DNA of 64,000 nt from Lachnospiraceae bacterium (GCA_902363825.1 CABJBK010000005.1:130722-194721), one strand, 5' to 3'; shown: positions 1 through 8,683, counted from the first letter of the stretch. Program-made: numbers and translations. The notes: generated by a model from the sequence alone, not told the origin.

Positions 1-1316
1 ATCAGTCTTTTTCCAGCTTTGCAGGAAACCCTTATTTTATAGATTTGGACTATCTGTGTCTTGACGGACTGTTAAAGAAAGAAGAGTGTGAAGCTTATAA
101 CTGGGGCGATGATGAGACACAGGTGGATTACGGTATTTTGTATGAAAACCGCTATGATCTGTTAAAAAAAGCATTTGCCCGTTTTAAGGCTGATGAACCG
201 GAAGATTTTAAAACATTCTGTGAAGAGGAAGCGGAGTGGCTCGACAATTACACACTTTTTATGGCACTGAAAGATGCGAATCACGGAGCAGCGTGGTTTA
301 CCTGGGACAGGGATCTGAAATTCCGTAAGGCGGAAGCACTTGAGAAAGTAAAAGAAGACAAAAAAGAGGATATTGCGTTCTGGAAAATGCTGCAGTATCT
401 GTTCTATAAACAGTGGCGTGAGTTAAAAGATTACGCAAATGTAAGAGGGATCAAGATCATCGGTGACGTGCCGATCTATGTTGCTGGCGACAGCGCGGAT
501 GTCTGGGCAAATCCGGAGCAGTTTTATCTGAATGAAGATCTTGAGATGATCGATGTCGCCGGATGCCCGCCGGATGCGTTTTCCGAGGACGGACAGCTTT
601 GGGGAAATCCGCTGTTCCGCTGGGACGCAATGAAAAAAGATGGCTATACATGGTGGACAAAGCGTATCAAAGCGATGTCAGAGTTATATGATATTGTCCG
701 TATCGATCATTTCCGTGGATTTGATTCCTATTATGCGATTCCGGGAAAAGATAAGACGGCAAGAAACGGTGAGTGGAGAAAAGGACCTGGCATGGATCTT
801 TTCCGCACACTGGAAGAAAAACTCGGCAAACTGAACATCATCGTGGAAGATCTCGGTTATCTGACTCCGTCTGTGATCCAGATGGTAAAGGATTCCGGAT
901 TCCCGGGCATGAAACTGATCCAGTTTGCGTTTGATACCAGAGAAGACGGTGATTATCTGCCGCACAATTATCCGGTACACAGCGTGGTTTATACTGGTAC
1001 GCATGATAACGATACGATCCTTGGATGGTTTGCAACCGCTCCGAAGGAGAGTGTGAAATTCGCGAAAGAATATCTGCGTCTGACCAAGACCGAGGGATAT
1101 AACTGGGGCATGATGAAAGGCGCATGGGCAAGTGTCAGCGAACTTGCTATCGTGACCATGCAGGATCTTTTGGATCTTGGCAGCGAGGCGAGAATGAATA
1201 TTCCGTCCACGCTCGGAACAAACTGGAAGTGGCGTATGAAAGACGGACAGCTTACCGACCAGCTTGCAAGAAAGGTATGCGGCTGCATGAAGACTTACGG
1301 ACGTATCCGCAAATAA
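1..1316 (+). CDS. malQ: 4-alpha-glucanotransferase (amylomaltase), 5' end outside window
   Basis: GH77 disproportionating enzyme that moves maltooligosaccharide segments between alpha-1,4-glucans in the cytoplasm. The reading frame is open from base 3 and begins in the conserved QSFSSFAGNPYFIDLD block, so the N-terminal residues lie outside the window; about 437 residues remain of roughly 500. Visible catalytic blocks are VRIDHFRGFD (nucleophile Asp), IIVEDLGYL (acid/base Glu) and GTHDNDT (third carboxylate). It ends at a TAA followed by a strong hairpin terminator. It fits with glgA and a GH13 enzyme elsewhere in the window as part of starch and glycogen metabolism. Confidence 0.95.
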   Translation, partial: QSFSSFAGNPYFIDLDYLCLDGLLKKEECEAYNWGDDETQVDYGILYENRYDLLKKAFARFKADEPEDFKTFCEEEAEWLDNYTLFMALKDANHGAAWFTWDRDLKFRKAEALEKVKEDKKEDIAFWKMLQYLFYKQWRELKDYANVRGIKIIGDVPIYVAGDSADVWANPEQFYLNEDLEMIDVAGCPPDAFSEDGQLWGNPLFRWDAMKKDGYTWWTKRIKAMSELYDIVRIDHFRGFDSYYAIPGKDKTARNGEWRKGPGMDLFRTLEEKLGKLNIIVEDLGYLTPSVIQMVKDSGFPGMKLIQFAFDTREDGDYLPHNYPVHSVVYTGTHDNDTILGWFATAPKESVKFAKEYLRLTKTEGYNWGMMKGAWASVSELAIVTMQDLLDLGSEARMNIPSTLGTNWKWRMKDGQLTDQLARKVCGCMKTYGRIRK

Positions 1317-1328
1317 TGAGCATAGCAA
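1300..1328 (+). promoter_or_regulatory. Possible sigma-E-like promoter of spoIVA
   Basis: GACGTAT (1300-1306) and CATAGCAA (1321-1328) are 14 bases apart and resemble the sigma-E pattern (KMATATT / CATACAAT), each with mismatches. spoIVA is a known sigma-E gene in Bacillus. The start point would fall near 1335, inside the 5' arm of the terminator that follows. Weak on sequence alone. Confidence 0.3.
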
Positions 1329-1331
1329 AAG

Positions 1332-1375
1332 TCCTTCTGCATATATTTTAACAGTATATGCAGGAGGATTTTTTT
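1332..1375 (+). terminator. malQ terminator; its 3' arm contains the spoIVA ribosome site
   Basis: A 14-bp stem (1332-1345 with 1355-1368, one G-U pair) with a 9-base loop is followed by seven T (1369-1375). The 3' arm includes AGGAGG (1362-1367), the Shine-Dalgarno sequence of spoIVA. Formation of the hairpin would both end malQ transcripts and hide the spoIVA ribosome site on any read-through RNA. Confidence 0.88.
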
Positions 1376-2863
1376 ATGGACAATTCAAATACGGGAACTT
1401 TTGATATCTATAAGGACATCAGCGCGAGGACAAACGGTGAGATCTACATAGGTGTTGTCGGCGGAGTGCGGAGCGGGAAGTCAACGTTTATCAAACGCTT
1501 TATGGAGCTTATGGTGCTGCCGTTCATGGAAGATGAGAACGAAAAAAAGCGGGCAGTCGATGAGATGCCGCAGTCGGCCCAGGGAACCACGATCATGACC
1601 ACGGAGCCGAAATTTATTCCAAAAGAGGCGGCAACGATCAGCCTTTCAGAAGATACCGAAGTGAAAGTGCGCATGATCGACTGCGTCGGCTATATGGTGG
1701 ACGGAGCGAACGGACATATGGAAAACGGTGTGGAGCGGATGGTAAAAACGCCCTGGTTCGATACGGAGATCCCGTTCACGCAGGCGGCAGAGATCGGCAC
1801 ACAGAAGGTGATAAGAGATCATGCGACGATCGGGATCGTGGTGACGGCGGACGGCTCTTTTTCTGACATTCCGCGTGAAAGCTATGTGGCGGCGGAGGAG
1901 CAGACCATCCGTGAATTGAAAAAGGCGGGGAAACCGTTTGTCATGCTCTTAAATTCCGAGCGCCCGTTCCGTGATGAAACGGTAAAACTGGCAGAGGAAC
2001 TGAGGGAAAAGCATCAGGTAAGCGTGTATCCGGTCAACTGCAGCCAGCTGCATAAGGAAGATGTAAACCGCATCCTTACAGGTATTCTGTATGAATTTCC
2101 GGTGGTAAAGATGAATTTTTACATGCCGAAGTGGATCGAGATGCTGGACGCGGGAAACCGTATCCGGGAAAATGTGATCGCGAACGCGAGAAAAGTCTTA
2201 AATAATATTACCTATATGAAGGATGTGGTGGCATATGGGTTTGAACCGGATGGGGACTATCTGACAAAATTGAAGGCAGAGCAGCTGGAGCTTTCGGATG
2301 GCAGTGTGAATATCGCAATGGATGTCGGGGAGCAGTATTATTACGAAAATATGAGTGAGATGACCGGGATCGAAGTAAAGGGCGAGTATCAGCTGATCGC
2401 CATGGTAAAAGAGCTGGCGCAGATGAGGCGTGAGTACGAGAAAGTGGCAGATGCCATGCAGGCAGTCAAAATGCGGGGGTATGGCGTGGTGAACCCGGGA
2501 CTCGCCGATATCCATATGGAAGAACCGGTGATTATCCATCATGGAAATAAGTTTGGCGTAAAGATCAAGGCAACTTCACCGTCGATCCATATGATCCGGG
2601 CGAACATTGAGACGGAGATTGCACCGATCGTCGGGAGCGAAGATCAGGCAAATGATCTGATCAACTATATCAAGGAGGGGGAGAAGGCGGAAGAAGGTGT
2701 GTGGCAGACCAATGTGTTTGGAAAAACACTGGGCGAACTGATCGAGGACGGCATCAAGAGCAAGATCTCCATGATGGATGATGAAAGCCAGATGAAACTG
2801 CAGGACACCATGCAAAAGATCGTAAATGACAGCAACGGCGGACTGGTGTGTATTATTATTTAA
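1376..2863 (+). CDS. spoIVA: Stage IV sporulation protein A (spore coat morphogenetic ATPase)
   Basis: SpoIVA polymerises in an ATP-dependent way on the forespore outer membrane and forms the basement layer of the coat. The 495-residue product matches the family length (about 492). A Walker A motif, GGVRSGKS, lies at residues 29-36, and the protein ends in the typical hydrophobic CIII tail. An in-frame ATG at 1358 lies inside the terminator stem. The ATG at 1376 is preferred because AGGAGG sits 8 bases upstream and the N-terminus then begins MDNSNTGTFDIYKDI, like family members. Expression is expected from a mother-cell sigma-E promoter. Confidence 0.97.
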   Translation: MDNSNTGTFDIYKDISARTNGEIYIGVVGGVRSGKSTFIKRFMELMVLPFMEDENEKKRAVDEMPQSAQGTTIMTTEPKFIPKEAATISLSEDTEVKVRMIDCVGYMVDGANGHMENGVERMVKTPWFDTEIPFTQAAEIGTQKVIRDHATIGIVVTADGSFSDIPRESYVAAEEQTIRELKKAGKPFVMLLNSERPFRDETVKLAEELREKHQVSVYPVNCSQLHKEDVNRILTGILYEFPVVKMNFYMPKWIEMLDAGNRIRENVIANARKVLNNITYMKDVVAYGFEPDGDYLTKLKAEQLELSDGSVNIAMDVGEQYYYENMSEMTGIEVKGEYQLIAMVKELAQMRREYEKVADAMQAVKMRGYGVVNPGLADIHMEEPVIIHHGNKFGVKIKATSPSIHMIRANIETEIAPIVGSEDQANDLINYIKEGEKAEEGVWQTNVFGKTLGELIEDGIKSKISMMDDESQMKLQDTMQKIVNDSNGGLVCIII

Positions 2864-2930
2864 AAAAGGTTGACGTGGAAAGTCTGGTAAGGTAAGGTTA
2901 GTTGTGGGAAAAAAGTGAGGGATAAAAAAC

Positions 2931-4706
2931 ATGAAGAAACAAAAGAACTTAAAACAGCACATCGGACTGCTTCTTGCGGCAGGACTTCTTTTTGCAGGTA
3001 CGACTGTATCTGCGGCAGAAAATGAACCGGAGCAGCCGAAGTGTATGACAACGGAACAGGTAGAGGAACTGAATCTTTGCAATACACTGGATGAGCAGGA
3101 ACCGCTTACCGTAGAGGAGGCGACAAGGACCTATCAGGCGGGAAATACAGTGGTATCTTTTCTGGGGGACAGCATCACGACCTATCAGGATTACACGGAT
3201 TACAGCGAAGCCGGAAATTATTATAAGGATTCGATCATGTCAGTGGATGATACCTGGTGGATGCAGGTCTTAAAGGCGAATGACTGGACACTCGGAGTTA
3301 ATGAATCACTGGGAGGTTCCCGTGTCACCTGGGACGGAGTGACCGAGGATAATCTGCATCATATCGGAAAAAATTATTATATGGCGTCAGATACCAGAAT
3401 CGATAAGCTGGGAAAAAACGGAGTACCGGATAAAATATTTGTCTTTGGCGGAATGAACGACATTCTTTCCCAGGGGGCGGCAAATGTCGGGAATGTGCAG
3501 GAAACATACACTTACGGAAAGACAGATGATTTCGGAGATGCCTATTACACGATGATCACAAAAATTGAGAAGAAATATCCGGATGCGCAGATCATCTGTC
3601 TGATTCCATACCATACGATCTATTCGCTGAATTATCAGATCATTGCGCAGGATACAGAAAAAGTGGCTGCGATCATTAAAGATATCTGTGAGAAAAAAGA
3701 TCTGGTGGCGCTTGATTTAAGGGAGCTGAATCTGGAAGGCCAGAATGACATGGAAACAACGGATTATGTGCATCCGAATGAAAGAGGCATGAAAAAGATC
3801 GCTGATTTTACATTAGAGGGGATCAAGCCGCATTATGGTCTGGTGGAAAAGGACGGAAATTACTATTATTACGATGAAAACGGCAAAATGGTCCGGGATA
3901 AACTGATCGACTATGATGGAAATACCTGGTATTTCCAGAAGGACGGAACAGCGGCGGTATCAAAGCGCGTGGATGATTCGAGCGGAGAATATAAGTTATA
4001 TTTCGATGAAAACGGACATATGGTAAAGGATGCCATGCAAAAAGATCCGAATTCGGATCATGTCTGGTATTTTGATGGTGACGGGCATCAGGTTTTCGAC
4101 CAGTATGTGAAGAAGGATAATGTTATCCGGTATTTTGACAAGGATGGCAATCAGTTTACCGGCGAGTGCTATACAGACAAAGATGGAAATCCGCACTACT
4201 TTAAGGAAGATGGAACCATGATTTACAATGACTGGTATTTTGATGGTGACTGGACCTACTATATGCAGGCGGATGGCACACCGATGAAAGACCGTCTGAC
4301 CTATCATCCCGACGGAGAGCATATCATCTATCTGGACAAAAAAGGCCATGAGGTATTTAATAATTTTCAGTACTGTCCGAGCGTCGGATACACCTGCTAT
4401 TTTGATTCCCAGGGATATCTGTATAAGGATCAGATCACATTTGTCGGAAACCGCGTGTATTACCTGAATGCAAACGGAAAGATGGAAGATTCCGGCTGGT
4501 TCCAGTTTGCAAATGGCAGGGATTACGGTTATGCGAACAGTAACGGAACACTGGTCACGACCGGATTTTCCTATGATCCGTACGGCAGAGTTGTGTTCTA
4601 TCACTGGAACGGAATGGTGGCGAGAGGACTGATCTCTGACGGAGTTTATTACTATAATATGGATGCGGATGACGGACATTACCTCGGGCAGTTTCCGGTG
4701 CGGTAA
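2931..4706 (+). CDS. Secreted SGNH/GDSL hydrolase with C-terminal wall-binding repeats
   Basis: A 591-residue exported protein. Residues 1-28 form a signal peptide (KK-rich start, hydrophobic core, cleavage at VSA-A). An SGNH esterase-like domain follows: GDS with Ser81, GGMND at 173-177, and a DYVHPN block near 279-284 that supplies the Asp and His. From about residue 302 to the end run some ten aromatic repeats of the YY.D.NGKM type, as in glucan/choline-binding CW_binding_1 modules. The likely role is esterase or lipase-like action on cell-surface or dietary glycans while bound to the wall or glucan. The substrate cannot be read from sequence. A GAGGG ribosome site precedes the ATG. Confidence 0.85.
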   Translation: MKKQKNLKQHIGLLLAAGLLFAGTTVSAAENEPEQPKCMTTEQVEELNLCNTLDEQEPLTVEEATRTYQAGNTVVSFLGDSITTYQDYTDYSEAGNYYKDSIMSVDDTWWMQVLKANDWTLGVNESLGGSRVTWDGVTEDNLHHIGKNYYMASDTRIDKLGKNGVPDKIFVFGGMNDILSQGAANVGNVQETYTYGKTDDFGDAYYTMITKIEKKYPDAQIICLIPYHTIYSLNYQIIAQDTEKVAAIIKDICEKKDLVALDLRELNLEGQNDMETTDYVHPNERGMKKIADFTLEGIKPHYGLVEKDGNYYYYDENGKMVRDKLIDYDGNTWYFQKDGTAAVSKRVDDSSGEYKLYFDENGHMVKDAMQKDPNSDHVWYFDGDGHQVFDQYVKKDNVIRYFDKDGNQFTGECYTDKDGNPHYFKEDGTMIYNDWYFDGDWTYYMQADGTPMKDRLTYHPDGEHIIYLDKKGHEVFNNFQYCPSVGYTCYFDSQGYLYKDQITFVGNRVYYLNANGKMEDSGWFQFANGRDYGYANSNGTLVTTGFSYDPYGRVVFYHWNGMVARGLISDGVYYYNMDADDGHYLGQFPVR

Positions 4707-4724
4707 AAAATAGTTTGTAAGCGA

Positions 4725-4760
4725 AGCAGGTATTACGAATTCGTAGTGTCTGCTTTTTTT
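4725..4760 (+). terminator. Intrinsic terminator after the SGNH hydrolase
   Basis: AGCAGGTATTACGA (4725-4738) pairs with TCGTAGTGTCTGCT (4741-4754), using three G-U pairs, and is followed by a T-run to 4760. Confidence 0.85.
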
Positions 4761-4790
4761 GCAGCAATCAATAGTTTATAATAATTTAAT

Positions 4791-4819
4791 TTGTTCCCGG
4801 AATCAGCGTGTGCTAAGAT
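4791..4819 (+). promoter_or_regulatory. Sigma-A-type promoter upstream of the Rpn-like remnant
   Basis: TTGTTC (4791-4796), a 17-base spacer and TAAGAT (4814-4819). It follows the terminator and would drive an RNA with a structured leader of about 155 bases before the broken ORF at 4982. Confidence 0.5.
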
Positions 4820-4845
4820 AAATATATAAAAGCATATTTTCTATC

Positions 4846-4878
4846 CGGACAACAGTCCGTCTGTCCGCCATCCGGCGG
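4846..4878 (+). other. Two tandem hairpins in the leader region
   Basis: CGGAC/GTCCG (4846-4850 with 4855-4859, loop AACA) is followed closely by CCGCC/GGCGG (4865-4869 with 4874-4878). The region 4761-4981 holds no ORF with a ribosome site; I see only the promoter, these hairpins and a CodY-box-like stretch at 4894-4908. Confidence 0.45.
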
Positions 4879-4981
4879 TTCTAAACATTCTTGTTATTTC
4901 AGAAAATTCATGCTTTTTCCACAATCAAAAAGCAGGGGTTTTCAAAGAACTGCTCCTGCGGCAACAGGAGGAAAATAAAAT

Positions 4982-5598
4982 ATGGACAAAACAAAAGAAA
5001 CAGGAAATCAGGTATACCGCAGTTACCAAGACCGGCTGTTCCGGGAGAAAAAGGAGCTGCGCAGCTGGAGCGGTGGTCGGAGGATCTATGGGAGACAGCT
5101 CGTAAAGATACCGACACCGCGCTTTTTCGTGTTCTATAACGGAAGGGATATGCAGCCGGAACGGCAGGTGTTAAAGCTGTCCGATGCGTTCATGAACCCG
5201 GAGGAAGATCCGCACTGGAGCTGAAGGTCGTGATGTTAAACATCAACCTCGGCAGGAATAAAGAGCTGATGGAACAGTGCCATACGCTGCTTGAGTACGC
5301 GCAGTTCGTTGACCGGCTCAGAACGTGTGAGAAGAGCATGGGACGGGAAGAAGCGGTGAAGCATACGGTGGATACCTGCATCGGAGAAGGGAAGCTTGTC
5401 GGGGAAGAACAGCGGCTCTTCCGGCAGGTTTGTACAAAGCTGAAAAAAGGAAAAACGCAGGAGGTGATCGCGGAAGAACTGGAAGAAAATCTTTCAACAA
5501 TACGATCCATCTGCGAGGCGGCAGAAGAATTTGCACCGGAATATGACTGGAAAAAGGTCATGGAGAAAACAGGTGCATATGTAGAGAAAAAATGTTAA
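4982..5598 (+). pseudogene. Frameshifted, internally deleted Rpn-family nuclease/transposase-like gene
   Basis: Two ORFs make one broken gene. 4982-5224 (80 residues) has a short N-terminus that jumps directly to a KIPTPRFFVFYNG block. The second frame, from about 5213 to 5598, continues with LELKVVMLNINLGRNKELME. Both blocks belong to the Rpn/PD-(D/E)XK 'recombination-promoting nuclease' type proteins common in Lachnospiraceae. One lost base near 5207-5213 explains the shift: reading CCG GCA CTG would restore the frame. The first ORF also lacks most of the N-terminal nuclease region that should precede the KIPTP block, so no catalytic core remains. A GGAGG site precedes the first ATG. If the downstream ORF is translated from 5230 it gives 122 residues. 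Confidence 0.75.
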
Positions 5599-5666
5599 AA
5601 TTAGAGATAGACGAATGCGCAGCCGGATGGCTGTGGAGAAAATAAAATGGCAGGAGAAAGCAAAAA

Positions 5667-6509
5667 ATGAATGAAGTATACGAAAAATTATTAAAATGTT
5701 ATGAAAGTTATAAGGCAAAGATTGATTTTACACCGAAAGTGGCACTGATCCTTGGCTCTGGACTTGGAGATTATGCGGATGATCACATCAAAGTGGAGGC
5801 AACCCTGGATTATCATGATATCGAAGGATTTCCGGTGTCAACCGTTCCGGGACATAAAGGCAGATTTATTTTCGGATATGTGGATGATGTGCCGGTTGTC
5901 TGTATGCAGGGCAGAGTACATTATTATGAAGGTTACGATATGTCAGATGTCGTGCTGCCAACAAGACTGATGAAACTCATGGGGGCAGAAGTACTGTTTT
6001 TGACCAATGCGGCAGGCGGGATCCGTCAGGGATTTCAGGCGGGAGATTTCATGCTGATTGAAGATCAGATCTCCTGTTTTGTGCCGTCACCGCTTCGCGG
6101 GGCCAATATTGAGGAGCTTGGCGTGCGCTTCCCGGACATGTCCCATATTTATGATGAAGATCTGCAGACGATCGTCCGGAAAACGGCACTGAACAATGAT
6201 ATCCCGTTAAAGGATGGTGTGTATTTACAGCTTTCCGGACCGCAGTATGAGTCACCGGCAGAGATCACGATGGCGCGTACACTGGGCGCGGATGCGGTTG
6301 GAATGAGCACAGCATGTGAGGCGGTTGCGGCAAATCATATGGGAATGAAGATCGTTGGAATTTCCTGTATTTCCAATCTTGCCAGTGGAATTTCACCGAC
6401 ACCGCTCACACATGGAGAGATTCAGGAAACGGCGGATCGTGTGGCACCGATGTTTAAAAAGCTGGTGACAGAGTCGATCAAAAATATTAACAGGGAGGTT
6501 CTTTCCTGA
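5667..6509 (+). CDS. punA: Purine nucleoside phosphorylase (trimeric type)
   Basis: Splits inosine and guanosine with phosphate into the free base and ribose-1-phosphate. The 280-residue product has the features of the low-molecular-weight, trimeric class: LGSGLGDY near residues 28-35, the STVPGHKGRF phosphate-site block, LTNAAGG, and GMSTACEA/VAANHMG near the C-terminus. An AGGAG ribosome site lies before the ATG. It is followed after 60 bases by an amidohydrolase and a metallo-beta-lactamase-fold gene without a terminator, so a purine salvage operon is likely. The ribose-1-phosphate it makes feeds the phosphopentomutase DeoB encoded at 18 kb. Confidence 0.93.
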   Translation: MNEVYEKLLKCYESYKAKIDFTPKVALILGSGLGDYADDHIKVEATLDYHDIEGFPVSTVPGHKGRFIFGYVDDVPVVCMQGRVHYYEGYDMSDVVLPTRLMKLMGAEVLFLTNAAGGIRQGFQAGDFMLIEDQISCFVPSPLRGANIEELGVRFPDMSHIYDEDLQTIVRKTALNNDIPLKDGVYLQLSGPQYESPAEITMARTLGADAVGMSTACEAVAANHMGMKIVGISCISNLASGISPTPLTHGEIQETADRVAPMFKKLVTESIKNINREVLS

Positions 6510-6569
6510 TCGAATACTGACGGAAAATAGCGGCGGCAATCGTGGAAAAACAGACAAGGGGGAATTTAC

Positions 6570-7868
6570 ATGAATATCCGTTTTTATAATGCAAAGATCG
6601 TGCAGCAGAAAGAGAATCATACCTTTGCGCTCACCGAGGGGGAACTGTGGGTAAAAGGGGATACGATCTGCTATATCGGCGATGGTACGGATGTGTCTGG
6701 TGTGTGCAGTGAAAACGAGCCGATCATCTGGAACCGCGAGATTGATGTGGCAGGGAATGTGCTGATGCCGGGATTTAAGGATGCGCATACGCATACCGCG
6801 ATGACGTTTTTGCGTTCCTATGCGGATGATCTGCCATTGCAGGAGTGGTTAAATGAACAGGTATTCCCGAAGGAGGCACAGCTTACGGCGGAAGACGTGT
6901 ATGATCTGTCTGTGCTTGGAATCATGGAGTATCTGACCAGCGGCATCACGAGCAATTTTGATATGTACAATTTTCCACGCAGCGTCGCAAAAGCGTCTGC
7001 GGACTGTGGATTCCGTACGGTATTCACCAGTGGACTCAATGATTTTGTGAGCAGTGTGGAAGAGATGGAGGAAGATTATCATGTGATCAATGAGCTTAGT
7101 CCGCTTACCAGTTTTGTTCCGGGCATCCACGCGGAGTACACGACTTCGAAAGAGCGCATGGAGGGTGTGGCGAAGCTTGCTTCCCGCCTGAAAGCACCGG
7201 TATGGCTGCATAATTCGGAGACGAAACGGGAAGTTTTAGAGTGCAAAGAGCGTTATGGCATGACACCGACCCAGATCACAGAGAGTCTTGGTATGTATGC
7301 GTATGGGGGCGGCGGGTACCACTGCGTATGGTTTGAAGATGCAGATTATGAGATCTTTCGGAAACATCATATGACAGCGGTTACCAATCCTGCGTCAAAC
7401 TTAAAGCTGGCAAGCGGTATCTGTCCGGTGAAGCGCTTCCTGGAAGAAGGGATCAATCTTGCCATCGGTACAGACGGACCGGCAAGCAATAACTGTCTGG
7501 ACATGTTCCGGGAAATGTTTCTTACGACAGCACTTGCAAAAGTGAGGGAACACGATGCATCCTGCATCAGCGCGGACGAAGTGCTTTATATGGCAACGGC
7601 CGGCGGTGCCAGAGCGATGCAGCTTTCATCCTGTGACAGACTTGCGGTTGGCAAAAAGGCAGATCTTATTATGATCGATTTAAAGCAGCCCAATATGCAG
7701 CCGGAAAATAATTTTATAAAAAATATCGTGTATTCCGGCAGTAAGCAGAATGTGAAACTTACCATGGTAGCCGGAAAAATTCTTTACGAAGATGGAAAAT
7801 TTGAGATCGGCTTTGATCCGGAAGAAATTTATGAAAAAGCAAATCGGATCATCCGTCGTATGAAATGA
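6570..7868 (+). CDS. Amidohydrolase, probable MTA/SAH (or related adenosine) deaminase
   Basis: A 432-residue metal-dependent hydrolase of the amidohydrolase superfamily. It shows the PGFKDAHTHTAM metal block (His73, His75), a GIHAEYT block, a WLHNSET block with a further metal-ligand His, and TDGPASNN near residue 302 carrying the catalytic Asp. The LRSYADDLPLQEWL stretch is typical of the SAH/MTA deaminase and TrzA/AtzB-like group. Its place right after purine nucleoside phosphorylase supports deamination of adenosine-type nucleosides before phosphorolysis. Exact substrate is inferred; a guanine or cytosine deaminase is less likely. A GGGGG ribosome site precedes the ATG. Confidence 0.8.
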   Translation: MNIRFYNAKIVQQKENHTFALTEGELWVKGDTICYIGDGTDVSGVCSENEPIIWNREIDVAGNVLMPGFKDAHTHTAMTFLRSYADDLPLQEWLNEQVFPKEAQLTAEDVYDLSVLGIMEYLTSGITSNFDMYNFPRSVAKASADCGFRTVFTSGLNDFVSSVEEMEEDYHVINELSPLTSFVPGIHAEYTTSKERMEGVAKLASRLKAPVWLHNSETKREVLECKERYGMTPTQITESLGMYAYGGGGYHCVWFEDADYEIFRKHHMTAVTNPASNLKLASGICPVKRFLEEGINLAIGTDGPASNNCLDMFREMFLTTALAKVREHDASCISADEVLYMATAGGARAMQLSSCDRLAVGKKADLIMIDLKQPNMQPENNFIKNIVYSGSKQNVKLTMVAGKILYEDGKFEIGFDPEEIYEKANRIIRRMK

Positions 7869-7875
7869 GGCTGAT

Positions 7876-8628
7876 ATGAAAATACTATTTATACAGCACA
7901 GCTGTTTTGTTGTGGAAATAGAAAACAAAGTACTGATCTTTGACTGGTTTGACAAAGCACGGATCACCGGGTATGCGTTTCAGGGAATTTTACCGGAATT
8001 TTCAAAAGAGAAGGAAATCTATCTGTTCGCAAGCCACAAGCATCAGGATCATTTTGATCTAAATGCATTGAAATGGGTGGAAAAATATCCGAAAATACAG
8101 TATATTCTTTCAAAGGATATCCGGCTGGGAGACAATTATCTGGCACGCAATGGAATTCCCAAAGAGGTCAAAGACCGCGTGACTTTTGTGCGCCCGCAGA
8201 CGAAGTATGAGGTCGGGGGCATGGAGATCAAGACATTGCGCTCTACTGACGCCGGGGTTGCGTTTCTGGTGAAAACAGATGGAGTGACCCTGTATCATGC
8301 CGGAGATTTGAATGACTGGAGCATGGAGGGCGCAGGCGATCTGATCAATGGAAAAATGAAACGTGATTACAGGCGTGCCATCGCGGAACTGGATGGAATT
8401 CATATTGACGCGGCGTTTGTTGTGCTGGATCCGCGGCTTGAAACGCACAGCATGGACGGGTTTGATTACTTTATGCAGCATGTGGACGCGGATCTGGTAT
8501 TTCCGATGCACATGTGGCGGGATTATTCCCTGATCGGAGCCTATAAGAAAAAGTCAAAGAATCTGCGTTTCACGGAGCGTATCGTGGACATCACAGGTGA
8601 GAACCAGGAATTTGATTGCATTTGTTGA
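7876..8628 (+). CDS. Metallo-beta-lactamase-fold hydrolase, UlaG-like
   Basis: A 250-residue protein that starts MKILFIQHSCFVVE and carries the metal-binding block SHKHQDHFD (HxHxDH-type) at about residues 55-63, plus a YHAGDLN block and HMW near the end. This matches the UlaG/RomA-like branch of metallo-beta-lactamase-fold enzymes. No substrate can be assigned. It follows the amidohydrolase by 7 bases and is probably co-transcribed with it. Its stop codon overlaps the -35 box of the next promoter. Confidence 0.8.
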   Translation: MKILFIQHSCFVVEIENKVLIFDWFDKARITGYAFQGILPEFSKEKEIYLFASHKHQDHFDLNALKWVEKYPKIQYILSKDIRLGDNYLARNGIPKEVKDRVTFVRPQTKYEVGGMEIKTLRSTDAGVAFLVKTDGVTLYHAGDLNDWSMEGAGDLINGKMKRDYRRAIAELDGIHIDAAFVVLDPRLETHSMDGFDYFMQHVDADLVFPMHMWRDYSLIGAYKKKSKNLRFTERIVDITGENQEFDCIC

Positions 8629-8653
8629 AAAATTTCTGAAATTGGAATATAAT
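8625..8653 (+). promoter_or_regulatory. Sigma-A promoter of the small-protein/alaS unit, with a CodY-like palindrome in the spacer
   Basis: TTGAAA (8625-8630), 17-base spacer and a perfect TATAAT (8648-8653). The spacer contains AATTTCTGAAATT (8631-8643), a palindrome that resembles the CodY box AATTTTCWGAAAATT. The -35 box overlaps the preceding stop codon. Confidence 0.85.
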
Positions 8654-8665
8654 AGGTAGCAAAAG

Positions 8666-8683
8666 TCCGCACCGCGGATTTTT
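8666..8683 (+). terminator. Small hairpin with T-run just after the promoter
   Basis: TCCGC/GCGGA with a 3-base loop and five T. The stem is short, about 12 bases beyond the expected -10 end. It could end read-through from the salvage operon or attenuate the alaS unit. Confidence 0.4.

Noticed and set aside
684..1328. 214-residue ORF on the minus strand
   Set aside because: Antisense shadow of malQ; no ribosome site and no family features.
3850..4700. DNA tandem repeat or CRISPR-like array
   Set aside because: These are diverged protein repeats of the wall-binding type, not DNA repeats; no CRISPR array is present in the window.
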